The notes: a model not told the origin generated them from the letters alone. Positions 1 to 5,583 are shown, counted from the first letter of the stretch. The stretch is DNA of 5,583 bases from PVC group bacterium (GCA_003566475.1 PXDE01000336.1:1-5583); one strand, 5' to 3'. Program-made: numbers and translations.

Positions 1-3000
1 ATCGTCTCCGCGCCCGCCGATGTGCGCATCGACGCCATCGATCCCGGTGCCCTCCAGATTCGGATGGAGGACGGGTCGGTCGCCGCCATCGAAGGCCACC
101 TGGTGGTCCGCTGGACCCCCCGCACCCTGATCGAGCGCGGGGGCTGGCTCTGGCAGTACCAGCTTCAGGACGAGCCCGACACCTACGCGCCGCGACAGGA
201 GCATCTGGTCCTGCGAACCGACCCCAGCCGCAACAGCACCACCTATCGCCTGCACGCCCACGCGGCGGTTGACGGCAGAGACCTGGAGATCGTCCTGCGC
301 CGGCGCGATGGGGCCTGGATCGACGCCACCGCCCAGGCGCCGCAGTGGAACCGGGCCAGCCATGTGGTCGACACCGAGAGCATACGTGTCGGCCCCGACC
401 GGAATCTGCAGGGTCGCCTGGATGTGACTCTGCTCGCCGACCGCTGGGTGCCGGAGGATGGCCAGCCACGCCCGATCACGCTGGTCCCCGACACCGCCAT
501 CCGCAGCGACGGGGCCATCGAGGGCACCTACCAGATCCGAGGCAGCATGGGAGACCGTGAGGGCGCGCTGACCGGTACCGTCAACCTGGAGCTGCACGGA
601 TCCTTCCAGTTCGAACGCGACCCGCCGCGCGGCGGCCGACTCCAGGTGACCGTCGAGACGCCCGATCCCGAACGATCCGCCCAGCTTCCTTCGCAGCCCG
701 AAGATGACGACGCGGCATCTCCGCTGGCCCACCTGCGGGCCGCCCTGGCCTACCATCTGGCCTTGGTCGACTACCCGCGCCCGGTGGCTGAGACCGTGGG
801 GGCCGTGCGGGTCGCGGCCGCCGAGGGCGATGGGGACGCGATGGTGGAGAACCTGCGGGCCTGGCTGGCCACCACGGTGGAAGCCGAGGTCATCCGCGCC
901 GACCTGGTCGACGCCGACCCGCGGTTCGGGCCCTACCATGGCGAGGAACGCCTGGAGATCGAGGACGGCCGCAACCAGGTTCCGGTTGCCGACCTCGACC
1001 CCGTCCGGCCTCAGCGCTGGCAGCGCGCCACGGCCTGGCAGGTCATCGGGCCCTTTGGCGTCGACGCCTTTCCCGAAGCCCCCATGCCGGAGGTGGTCCC
1101 CTCTGCGGCCTACCCCGCCGATGCCCTCGGCTGGGCCGCCACCGGGGATGCCGTGCTGCGATGGGAGGCCGCCGACACCATCCATCGCCCGGCCGTGCCC
1201 CCGGCTCCGGACGTCCTCGTGAGCGACTGGGACCATAGGAGCGAAGCCCCCCGGCGAACGCTCACCTTCGCCACCACGACGCTGGACGTCGCCGCTGATG
1301 ACGAATACGTGATCGCCCTGCACGCGCCCCCCCATGCGGTCCAGATGTGGGTCAACCGCCGCCGGGTGGAGATCCCCCGGCCCTCCGAGCCGCGCACGCG
1401 GCATCATCCGCTCATCGTACGCCTGCCCCTGAGCGCGGGGCCGAATGAGCTGCTGCTTCGGGTCGCCAACGACTTCGAGCAGACCTTCGCCGACCTGTGG
1501 TTCTGCACCGCCGGCGCCCCCCACCCGGAACGGGCCGCCGCGCACCGGGCGTCCATCCCGCCCCCGCAGCACCAGGGCTGGCGCGGGGAGAACCGTCAGG
1601 GCCGGGCTCCCGACGCCGACCCGCCCCTGGTCTGGGATCTCGAGAGCGGATTCAATGTGGCCTGGCGACGCCCCGTCCCGACCGGACTGGGCGGGGTGAC
1701 CGTCTCCGGCAACCGGGCCTTCGTCACCGCCGACCCGGACCAGCTTCTGGCCCTGAACCTCACCGACGGGGAGATCCTGTGGCGGGTGTCGGGCGACGGT
1801 CCGGCGGATGCGGGCCGCACCGCCTCCACCACCCCGGTGGCCACCGCCGACCGGGTCTGGGCCTGGTTCGGCACCGGCCGCGCCCTCTGCGCCGACCACG
1901 AGGGCGCCCTGCAATGGTCGGTGGACAGCGGCCTGCGCGCCCGCGGCACCCATCTGGCCTCGCCCCTGCTTGTCAACGATCTCCTCATCCTGCAGGGCGT
2001 GGATCCGGACCACGACCAGGTCGCCGTCCAGGCCCTGGATGCCGCCACCGGCGCCCCGCGCTGGCGGCGCCTGCTAAGCGCGGATCCCATCGACTTCATG
2101 ACCCTCACTCCCCGCTACGACCACCGATGGTACCGCGACGGACGCCCTGGCGACGGATGGGGCCTGGCCTCCATGCGCCTGCACCACGGCGACCGACACC
2201 GCGACGTCATCATCACCCACGACGGGGCCCTGCTCGACGCGGAGGACGGCGCGCTCCTCGTCCGACGCCTGCCGGTGGTCGACGGCAACCGCAGTCCGCC
2301 CCTGGTCGTGGATGACAGCGTGTATGTCTCCACCAACACCGGGCATGCCGCCCTCGACCTGTGGCTGGAAGGCGATGGGCGGGTCGGCCACCGCCTGCGC
2401 TGGCTGGTCCGGCGCCGCACCTTCAGCGGCGGCGGCATCCCCCTGCGCCACAGCAGCAGTTGGCCGATGTCGCCCCTCATGGTCGATGGCCTGCTGGTCT
2501 GCCATCGCCATGACCACGGTCATCGCCCCCGGCATCGGGTGCGGCCCTTCGGCGGGGGTGATGTCGTCGACCCTGAGACCGGCCGCTGGCTGGCCACCCG
2601 GTTCGACCTCACCCATGGGTCCAATCCCTCGCTGCCCATGATCCACGCCGGCGCGTGGCTGTTCGCCGGCAACAGCGGTCAGGGCTGCACCATGGGCTTC
2701 TCGCTGGACCATGGCGAGCTGGTCGCGGCCCTTCCCGGCCTGCCCCCGCTGCCCCTGATGCGCAACCGCATCGATCCCAGCTTCGCCGCGCCGGTGGCCG
2801 TCGGCCGCCACCTGCTGGTTCGAGGCACGGGAGCGGTCACCGCCTTCGCCGTGGACGGCGAGGCGGGCCGACAGCGGCAATGGGAACTCATCGCCGAGGA
2901 CCAGATGGCCCAGATCCCGGTGCGGCCACCGGAGACCGAGGCTCCCAGAATCCCGGCCACGCCCGGGGATTTCCATACCCAGGACCGGCTCCCCGTGGTC

Positions 3001-3663
3001 GATGTCCAGCCGGGCGTCTGCTTCAGCGACTGGCTGGTCGCGGGCCCGGTGCCTCCAGGCGCGCCCGTCGAGCCGCCGCAGCTTGGTGGGATCGAGGGTC
3101 TGCCCCAGGCCGGCGAACCGCTGCCTGGCACCGACATCGCCTGGCGGTCGCTCAGTCCGCGCGACCACACCATCATGAGCACCAGCTACGCCCCCGAGTT
3201 CCACTGGACCACCGACCGGCCCCGGTTCGATCACCGCATCGACCTCATCGCCCTGCTGGGCGGCCGCCCGCAGCCCGGGACCGTCCTGCTCATGGCCACT
3301 GTCCTCAGCGTCCCGGAGACGCTGACCGCCAGCCTCGCCACCGGCGCGGCGGGCTTCCAGGCCGACGACGTCGCGGCCTGGCTGGGGGGCCGGCCGGTGC
3401 CCCTCGACACGCCCCTGCGGCTGGAGGCCGGATCCCATGCCCTGCTCCTGCGGGTTCCCATCGGCCGGATGCCGCCCTTCGCCCGCGTGCTCCACCTCAA
3501 GCCCCACCTCGTCCTGAGTCCCGACCAGGAGGACACCGTACAGGCCTGGTATGACCTCGTCGCCGAACGGCGCCCGCTTCTCGAGCGCATCGCAGCCCAG
3601 GACGACAACCCCCACGCCGCCCAGGCCCAACGGCTGGTGGAGAGGCTCGACCAGCGCGAGTAG
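1..3663 (+). CDS. PQQ-like beta-propeller (BamB-like) protein with flanking beta-sandwich segments, 5' partial
   Basis: The frame is open from base 1 to the TAG at 3661-3663, and seven sense codons (IVSAPAD) precede the first start-type codon, GTG at 22. I therefore treat the gene as cut at its 5' end, with any signal peptide outside the window. Residues below count from that GTG (1213 aa). About 1-220 is beta-rich and unassigned; 235-300 looks helical. WQVIGPFG at 339 opens a segment ending in WVNRRRV (443) and NELLLRVAND (475), which resembles a carbohydrate-binding-like beta-sandwich. WRGENRQGR at 520 and repeats of the form 'AFVTADPDQLLALNLTDGEILW' type (Trp at 587, 632 and 681) mark a PQQ-like propeller to about 950. 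A second WLVAGP (1004) and AGSHALLLRV (1136-1145) follow, then a short charged helix. No quinoprotein dehydrogenase active site is evident, so a structural or binding role outside the cytoplasm is inferred. Fold assignment is fairly sure; function is unknown. Confidence 0.88.
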   Translation: MVSAPADVRIDAIDPGALQIRMEDGSVAAIEGHLVVRWTPRTLIERGGWLWQYQLQDEPDTYAPRQEHLVLRTDPSRNSTTYRLHAHAAVDGRDLEIVLRRRDGAWIDATAQAPQWNRASHVVDTESIRVGPDRNLQGRLDVTLLADRWVPEDGQPRPITLVPDTAIRSDGAIEGTYQIRGSMGDREGALTGTVNLELHGSFQFERDPPRGGRLQVTVETPDPERSAQLPSQPEDDDAASPLAHLRAALAYHLALVDYPRPVAETVGAVRVAAAEGDGDAMVENLRAWLATTVEAEVIRADLVDADPRFGPYHGEERLEIEDGRNQVPVADLDPVRPQRWQRATAWQVIGPFGVDAFPEAPMPEVVPSAAYPADALGWAATGDAVLRWEAADTIHRPAVPPAPDVLVSDWDHRSEAPRRTLTFATTTLDVAADDEYVIALHAPPHAVQMWVNRRRVEIPRPSEPRTRHHPLIVRLPLSAGPNELLLRVANDFEQTFADLWFCTAGAPHPERAAAHRASIPPPQHQGWRGENRQGRAPDADPPLVWDLESGFNVAWRRPVPTGLGGVTVSGNRAFVTADPDQLLALNLTDGEILWRVSGDGPADAGRTASTTPVATADRVWAWFGTGRALCADHEGALQWSVDSGLRARGTHLASPLLVNDLLILQGVDPDHDQVAVQALDAATGAPRWRRLLSADPIDFMTLTPRYDHRWYRDGRPGDGWGLASMRLHHGDRHRDVIITHDGALLDAEDGALLVRRLPVVDGNRSPPLVVDDSVYVSTNTGHAALDLWLEGDGRVGHRLRWLVRRRTFSGGGIPLRHSSSWPMSPLMVDGLLVCHRHDHGHRPRHRVRPFGGGDVVDPETGRWLATRFDLTHGSNPSLPMIHAGAWLFAGNSGQGCTMGFSLDHGELVAALPGLPPLPLMRNRIDPSFAAPVAVGRHLLVRGTGAVTAFAVDGEAGRQRQWELIAEDQMAQIPVRPPETEAPRIPATPGDFHTQDRLPVVDVQPGVCFSDWLVAGPVPPGAPVEPPQLGGIEGLPQAGEPLPGTDIAWRSLSPRDHTIMSTSYAPEFHWTTDRPRFDHRIDLIALLGGRPQPGTVLLMATVLSVPETLTASLATGAAGFQADDVAAWLGGRPVPLDTPLRLEAGSHALLLRVPIGRMPPFARVLHLKPHLVLSPDQEDTVQAWYDLVAERRPLLERIAAQDDNPHAAQAQRLVERLDQRE

Positions 3664-3690
3664 AGGGCCGGGCCCCGCGTCGGGCGGAAG

Positions 3691-3826
3691 CCAAAGCGGC
3701 GTGGCGGTCAGGCGACCTCCCTTCCCGCCGCAGTCCATGGGGGAGGTCGCCTGGCCGACGGGCCACCGGCTTTGGACTGCGGTGGCATCAGCCAACCAAG
3801 GCCCTGCGTCCACCGCGAGACCTCCC
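3691..3826. repeat. Mosaic of overlapping inverted repeats
   Basis: The core is a perfect 13-bp stem, CAGGCGACCTCCC (3709-3721) with GGGAGGTCGCCTG (3741-3753), around a 19-nt loop. Outer arms CCAAAGC (3691-3697) and GCTTTGG (3769-3775) also pair, as do GTGGC (3701-3705) and GCCAC (3762-3766). Within the loop, CCGCAGTCCA (3728-3737) is the exact complement of TGGACTGCGG (3773-3782), so it can form a pseudoknot or a competing stem. GCGGTGG (3779-3785) pairs with CCACCGC (3810-3816), and a second GACCTCCC (3819-3826) offers GGGAGGTC (3741-3748) another partner. The minus-strand translation includes DCGGKGGRLTATPLW; from memory this resembles spurious peptides produced by dispersed repeats in Verrucomicrobiota/Kiritimatiellota assemblies, which I could not check. 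Confidence 0.75.
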
Positions 3827-3897
3827 GACCTATCAGGCCGCATGGCCACCCCACCCCGTGCGACACCGCCTTGGCTACCGCCCGCCTTCGCCAGGCT

Positions 3898-3914
3898 CCG
3901 GCGCGGCGCGCCGG
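3898..3914. repeat. GC palindrome
   Basis: CCGGCGCG (3898-3905) and CGCGCCGG (3907-3914) are perfect inverted arms around a single G. The arms are only G and C, so the pairing is strong, but such palindromes also arise by chance in DNA this rich in GC. No T-tract follows. Confidence 0.4.
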
Positions 3915-3967
3915 CGGCGGAACAGGCCCGTCGAACCGAAACACGTTCCCGGGCTCCATTCTTGCGG

Positions 3968-4051
3968 CCGCCCCTTCAGGGCGGATCGGGTGGGGGCGAC
4001 GATCCTGGGGTTGCCCCCCAGGCTCCGTTAGGCGGCGGCGCCTTCAGCGCC
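3968..4051. repeat. Cluster of three short hairpins, two with the same CTTCA loop
   Basis: The first hairpin is CCGCCC (3968-3973), loop CTTCA, GGGCGG (3979-3984). The second is CCTGGGG (4004-4010), loop TTGCC, CCCCAGG (4016-4022). The third is GGCGC (4037-4041), loop CTTCA, GCGCC (4047-4051). The outer two have different stems but an identical loop. None is followed by a T-tract on either strand. They may be remnants of dispersed palindromic repeats or protein-binding sites; the sequence does not decide. Confidence 0.55.
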
Positions 4052-4118
4052 CGGGCAGGTCCGGCCCATGCTTTCCTTCGACATTCGGAGTTCGACAGGC
4101 AGTCGCATGCCCGGCGAA

Positions 4119-4135
4119 GTCCCGCCTTGCGGGAC
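4119..4135. repeat. TCCCGC-nnn-GCGGGA hairpin, copy 1
   Basis: GTCCCGC (4119-4125), loop CTT, GCGGGAC (4129-4135) gives a perfect 7-bp stem. The same 6-bp core stem with a CCT loop recurs at 4449-4463 and 4551-4565, so this is a local three-copy palindrome family rather than a single chance stem. Confidence 0.6.
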
Positions 4136-4226
4136 GCGTAGTCGGGACATTCTTCGGTTCTCCCGCGTCGACCATACCGAGCCGCGAGAATCGATAGCGA
4201 TAGCGAGACGCGACGGACTGGCCCTA

Positions 4227-4261
4227 CTTCTGACTTCGTACCTCGTCAATCGTCAATCTGC
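4227..4261. repeat. Degenerate period-7 tract, first
   Basis: Five consecutive 7-base units can be read: CTTCTGA, CTTCGTA, CCTCGTC, AATCGTC and AATCTGC. The clearest part is the tandem TCGTCAA TCGTCAA at 4243-4256. Neighbouring units drift gradually while keeping TC at fixed positions. The tract shares the 7-base period, but not the sequence, of the two tracts downstream. Confidence 0.5.
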
Positions 4262-4275
4262 GGTTTCCCAGAACC

Positions 4276-4303
4276 CACATCCCACATCGCACATCCCACA
4301 CCG
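4276..4303. repeat. Period-7 tract (CACATCC family), second
   Basis: Four tandem heptads are present: CACATCC, CACATCG, CACATCC and CACACCG. Phased from 4277 the units read ACATCCC, ACATCGC and ACATCCC, which differ from the later tract's GCATCCC only at the first base. The tract ends nine bases before the first 47-bp hairpin module. Confidence 0.65.
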
Positions 4304-4312
4304 GCGCCGCCT

Positions 4313-4359
4313 GTCTCACCCGTTACCCGGCTTGCCCACCGGGCAAGCGGCCTTCACTG
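4313..4359 (+). repeat. 47-bp hairpin module, copy 1
   Basis: The module begins GTCTCACCC and ends ACTG. It matches 4654-4700 at 39 of 47 positions without gaps, at an offset of 341 bases. Its core is a perfect 8-bp stem, GCTTGCCC (4330-4337), loop ACC, GGGCAAGC (4341-4348). It looks like a REP-type palindromic unit. The plus strand is an arbitrary reference direction; both copies are in the same orientation. Confidence 0.75.
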
Positions 4360-4444
4360 CTCTGAGACACACTCCCTCAGCTCCGTAGGCAAGCCGCTGG
4401 TCATCAAGAGCATACGTCCGAATGGAGACGGCCCCAGTAGTCCG

Positions 4445-4569
4445 CTGTTCCCGCCCTGCGGGACGGACCGCGCGTGAAACGAGCCTGCCTGAGCGGAAGA
4501 GAAGCCATGGTCGAGCCTTCCTCTGGCCAGGCACCGGACATGCGCCCTCGTCCCGCCCTGCGGGAACAG
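4445..4569. repeat. Inverted 21-nt arms (hairpin copies 2 and 3) bracketing 83 bp
   Basis: The left arm (4445-4465) holds hairpin copy 2, TCCCGC (4449-4454), loop CCT, GCGGGA (4458-4463). The right arm (4549-4569) holds copy 3, TCCCGC (4551-4556), loop CCT, GCGGGA (4560-4565). Beyond the cores, CTGTTCCCGC (4445-4454) is the exact complement of GCGGGAACAG (4560-4569), and GCGGGACG (4458-4465) of CGTCCCGC (4549-4556); only the three loop bases fail to match. The arms can thus form two small hairpins or one long imperfect stem around 4466-4548. No gene is evident in the interior. Confidence 0.65.
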
Positions 4570-4584
4570 CGAGGTACTGGCATG

Positions 4585-4647
4585 CATCCCGCATCCCGTA
4601 TCGCGCATCCCGCATCCCGCATCCCGTATCGCGCATACCGCATCGCG
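4585..4647. repeat. Period-7 tandem tract (YATCSCG), nine units
   Basis: Nine uninterrupted heptads run CATCCCG, CATCCCG, TATCGCG, CATCCCG, CATCCCG, CATCCCG, TATCGCG, CATACCG and CATCGCG. TATCGCG recurs at units 3 and 7. In coding translation the tract gives Ile-Pro-His/Ser-Arg-type periodic peptides, which explains the open frames across it. It ends six bases before the second 47-bp module, matching the arrangement of the second tract and the first module. Confidence 0.9.
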
Positions 4648-4653
4648 CCAGCC

Positions 4654-4700
4654 GTCTCACCCATCATCCGGCTGGCCCACCGGACCAGCGGCCTCGACTG
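4654..4700 (+). repeat. 47-bp hairpin module, copy 2
   Basis: This is the second copy of the module at 4313-4359, in the same orientation and 39/47 identical. The stem is GCTGGCCC (4671-4678), loop ACC, GGACCAGC (4682-4689). One pair has changed from T-A to G-C on both sides (4674 and 4686), and one pair is now a C-A mismatch (4676 with 4684). The loop is unchanged. Confidence 0.75.
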
Positions 4701-4730
4701 ACCACCGACCCCCTCCCCCCACAACCGCGC

Positions 4731-4759
4731 TTGCCGCCTCTGGGACCCACCGGTACCCT
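4731..4759 (+). promoter_or_regulatory. Weak sigma-70-like promoter candidate for the membrane-protein gene
   Basis: TTGCCG (4731-4736) and TACCCT (4754-4759) are 17 bases apart. They match the -35 and -10 consensus at 4 of 6 and 3 of 6 positions. Transcription would then begin at about 4766-4767, on or next to the GTG start codon, implying a nearly leaderless message. The match is weak and GC-rich DNA offers many such pairs. Confidence 0.25.
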
Positions 4760-4766
4760 CTGACCT

Positions 4767-5501
4767 GTGAGTGCCGCCGCGCCACCTCCCTCCATCCCCT
4801 ACCACAGCCTGGGCGAGATCTGCCGGGGTCGGCGGGATCTGGTCGGGCGCTGGATGGCGGCGGGGATGCTGACCGACGTCCGTGCCGTGGCCATCATCAT
4901 CCTCGGCGCGGGGTTGTACGGGGCCTCGCTCGGCCTGTGGCGCGGACCCGGCCAGGCCGCGATGAACGCCATCAAGTTCCCGCTCCTGATCACTCTGGTG
5001 GTGGCAGGCAACGCGGCGCTCAACGGCATGCTGGCCATGGTCATGGGCGCCCCGCTCTCCTTCCGCCAGACCTATCGGGCCATTCTCCTCAGCATGGTCA
5101 TCCTGGCCCTGGTGCTCGGCTCCCTCACCCCCGTCTCGCTGGCCCTCTGGTTCAACGCGCCGCCCCTGGGCTCGGAGGACACCGGTCTCGGCTACGCGCT
5201 CATCATGGTGGCCCATGTCTTCCTCATCGCCCTGGCCGGGGTCACCGCGAACGTCAGGCTGTACGGGGCCCTGCGCGGGGCCTGTCGGGACGACTCCCGC
5301 CTCGCCCTCCGCGTGCTCGTGGCCTGGCTGGCCGGCAACCTGCTGCTGGGCAGCCAGCTTTCCTGGAACCTGCGTCCGTTCATCGGGTCGCCGGAACTGG
5401 AGACGCAGTTCTTCCGCGAGGACGCGTTCTCGGGCAATTTCTTCGAGGCTTTGCATCGCCAGGGACTGAACCTCATCCACCGGGAGACCCGCCATGACTG
5501 A
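4767..5501 (+). CDS. Small integral membrane protein of unknown function (about five membrane segments)
   Basis: The 244-residue product starts at GTG 4767. An in-frame TGA at 4761-4763 rules out an earlier start. No clear Shine-Dalgarno lies upstream; ATG codons at 4854 (residue 30) and 4866 (34) are alternatives. Hydrophobic stretches at about 38-58, 72-93, 104-129, 141-161 and 179-198 suggest five membrane helices, with a short polar N-terminus and a polar tail from about 199 to 244. The tail opens with QLSWNLRPFIGSPELETQFF and contains GNFFEALHR. I recall similar RPF-x-GSP tails in membrane proteins of planctomycete and verrucomicrobial genomes, but could not check this. A Yip1-like or transporter-accessory role is possible but unsupported. 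The stop overlaps the next start by 8 bases, indicating co-transcription. Gene call firm; function unknown. Confidence 0.88.
   Translation: MSAAAPPPSIPYHSLGEICRGRRDLVGRWMAAGMLTDVRAVAIIILGAGLYGASLGLWRGPGQAAMNAIKFPLLITLVVAGNAALNGMLAMVMGAPLSFRQTYRAILLSMVILALVLGSLTPVSLALWFNAPPLGSEDTGLGYALIMVAHVFLIALAGVTANVRLYGALRGACRDDSRLALRVLVAWLAGNLLLGSQLSWNLRPFIGSPELETQFFREDAFSGNFFEALHRQGLNLIHRETRHD
5482..5486 (+). promoter_or_regulatory. Ribosome-binding site for the gene at 5494
   Basis: GGGAG lies seven bases before ATG 5494, inside the end of the upstream coding frame. Sequence and spacing suit a Shine-Dalgarno element and support 5494 as the true start. The gene upstream has no comparable site. Confidence 0.65.
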
Positions 5502-5583
5502 CCAGCCCCCCGCCCCGACCCCCGAAAGCCGTCCGCCGCCCGTCCCGCCGCCCGCGTCCCCCGCTCCGCCCGCGCCGGCCCGC
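5494..5583 (+). CDS. Start of a coupled downstream gene, proline-rich N-terminus, 3' partial
   Basis: ATG 5494-5496 opens a frame that stays open to the window end (30 codons) and is truncated there. It overlaps the membrane-protein gene in ATGACTGA, in the +1 frame, with GGGAG seven bases upstream; this arrangement is typical of translational coupling. The visible product starts MTDQPPAPTPESRPPP and has 14 prolines among 30 residues, with no hydrophobic segment. It is probably a disordered, perhaps cytoplasmic, tail ahead of a domain outside the window. Tight coupling to a membrane protein suggests a partner in the same process or complex, but the part seen shows no family signature. Confidence 0.7.
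   Translation, partial: MTDQPPAPTPESRPPPVPPPASPAPPAPAR

Larger units (their letters stand above)
3664..4766. other. 1.1-kb repeat-rich intergenic region without a convincing gene
   Basis: Several frames are open here on both strands, but their translations follow the repeats (for example Pro/Arg/His-rich peptides with a 7-residue period) and show no domain or ribosome-binding site. From left to right the region holds overlapping inverted repeats, GC hairpins, a short period-6 run (CGATAG-like, 4192-4209), a TCCCGC/GCGGGA hairpin, period-7 tracts and two copies of a 47-bp hairpin module. It separates two same-strand transcription units. No stem followed by a T-tract was found, so where the upstream transcript ends is unclear. 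The palindromes could end transcription by a factor-dependent route or protect the 3' end, but that is a guess. Peptides read from such DNA can appear as spurious 'hypothetical proteins' in metagenome assemblies. Confidence 0.8.

Noticed and set aside
3709..3753. Rho-independent terminator of the propeller gene
   Set aside because: The 13-bp stem is strong, but the bases after it are GC-rich with no T-tract on either strand.
2074..3849. 591-codon open frame on the minus strand opposite the propeller gene
   Set aside because: It runs antisense to a gene with clear propeller motifs and through the inverted-repeat region; its translation is low-complexity Gly/Pro/Ala/Arg with no domain. Long antisense frames are expected in DNA this rich in GC.
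4085..4105. tRNA T-loop-like GTTCGAC word
   Set aside because: No matching acceptor, D or anticodon arms and no cloverleaf could be built around it.
3551..4141. 196-codon plus-strand frame starting inside the propeller gene
   Set aside because: It begins out of frame within a confident gene and continues through palindromic repeats; the product is Pro/Arg-rich without recognisable features.
4068..4388. 106-codon plus-strand frame in the intergenic region
   Set aside because: It spans a hairpin, two period-7 tracts and the first 47-bp module, so its sequence is explained by repeats. There is no ribosome-binding site.
4276..4700. CRISPR array
   Set aside because: The tandem units are only seven bases long with no spacers, and the longer module occurs just twice, 341 bases apart.
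4404..5495. 363-codon open frame on the minus strand across the repeats and the membrane-protein gene
   Set aside because: Part of it translates the heptad tract into periodic peptides and the rest is antisense to a hydrophobic, well-formed membrane protein. No start context or domain supports it.

Overview
The window is a high-GC piece (roughly 70% by eye) of a bacterial chromosome. It holds three plus-strand protein genes, two of them cut by the window edges, and one 1.1-kb intergenic stretch packed with repeats. The large first gene combines a PQQ-like beta-propeller with beta-sandwich segments carrying W-x-V-x-G-P motifs. Large proteins of that sort, and intergenic DNA rich in dispersed palindromes, fit the Planctomycetota/Verrucomicrobiota/Kiritimatiellota group. 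That placement is inference from style; no marker gene is present.

Layout. (1) 1-3663: a long reading frame already open at base 1, encoding a probably exported PQQ-like/BamB-like propeller protein; its start and any signal peptide lie upstream. (2) 3664-4766: no convincing gene. It holds a mosaic of overlapping inverted repeats (3691-3826), a run of short GC hairpins (3898-4051), three copies of a TCCCGC-nnn-GCGGGA hairpin, three period-7 tracts, and a duplicated 47-bp module with a hairpin core. Each module copy sits just after a period-7 tract of the same heptad family. (3) 4767-5501: a small integral membrane protein with about five membrane segments and a polar C-terminal tail. (4) 5494-window end: the start of a third gene, overlapping the previous stop by 8 bases, with a very proline-rich N-terminus.

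The membrane-protein gene and the overlapping third gene look like a translationally coupled pair and may act together at the membrane. The propeller gene is separated from them by the repeat region and is probably a different transcription unit. No rho-independent terminator with a T-tract, tRNA, rRNA, CRISPR array or transposase gene was seen. The most distinctive signal is the duplicated heptad-tract plus hairpin unit, in which the two hairpins differ by a compensatory T-A to G-C change.
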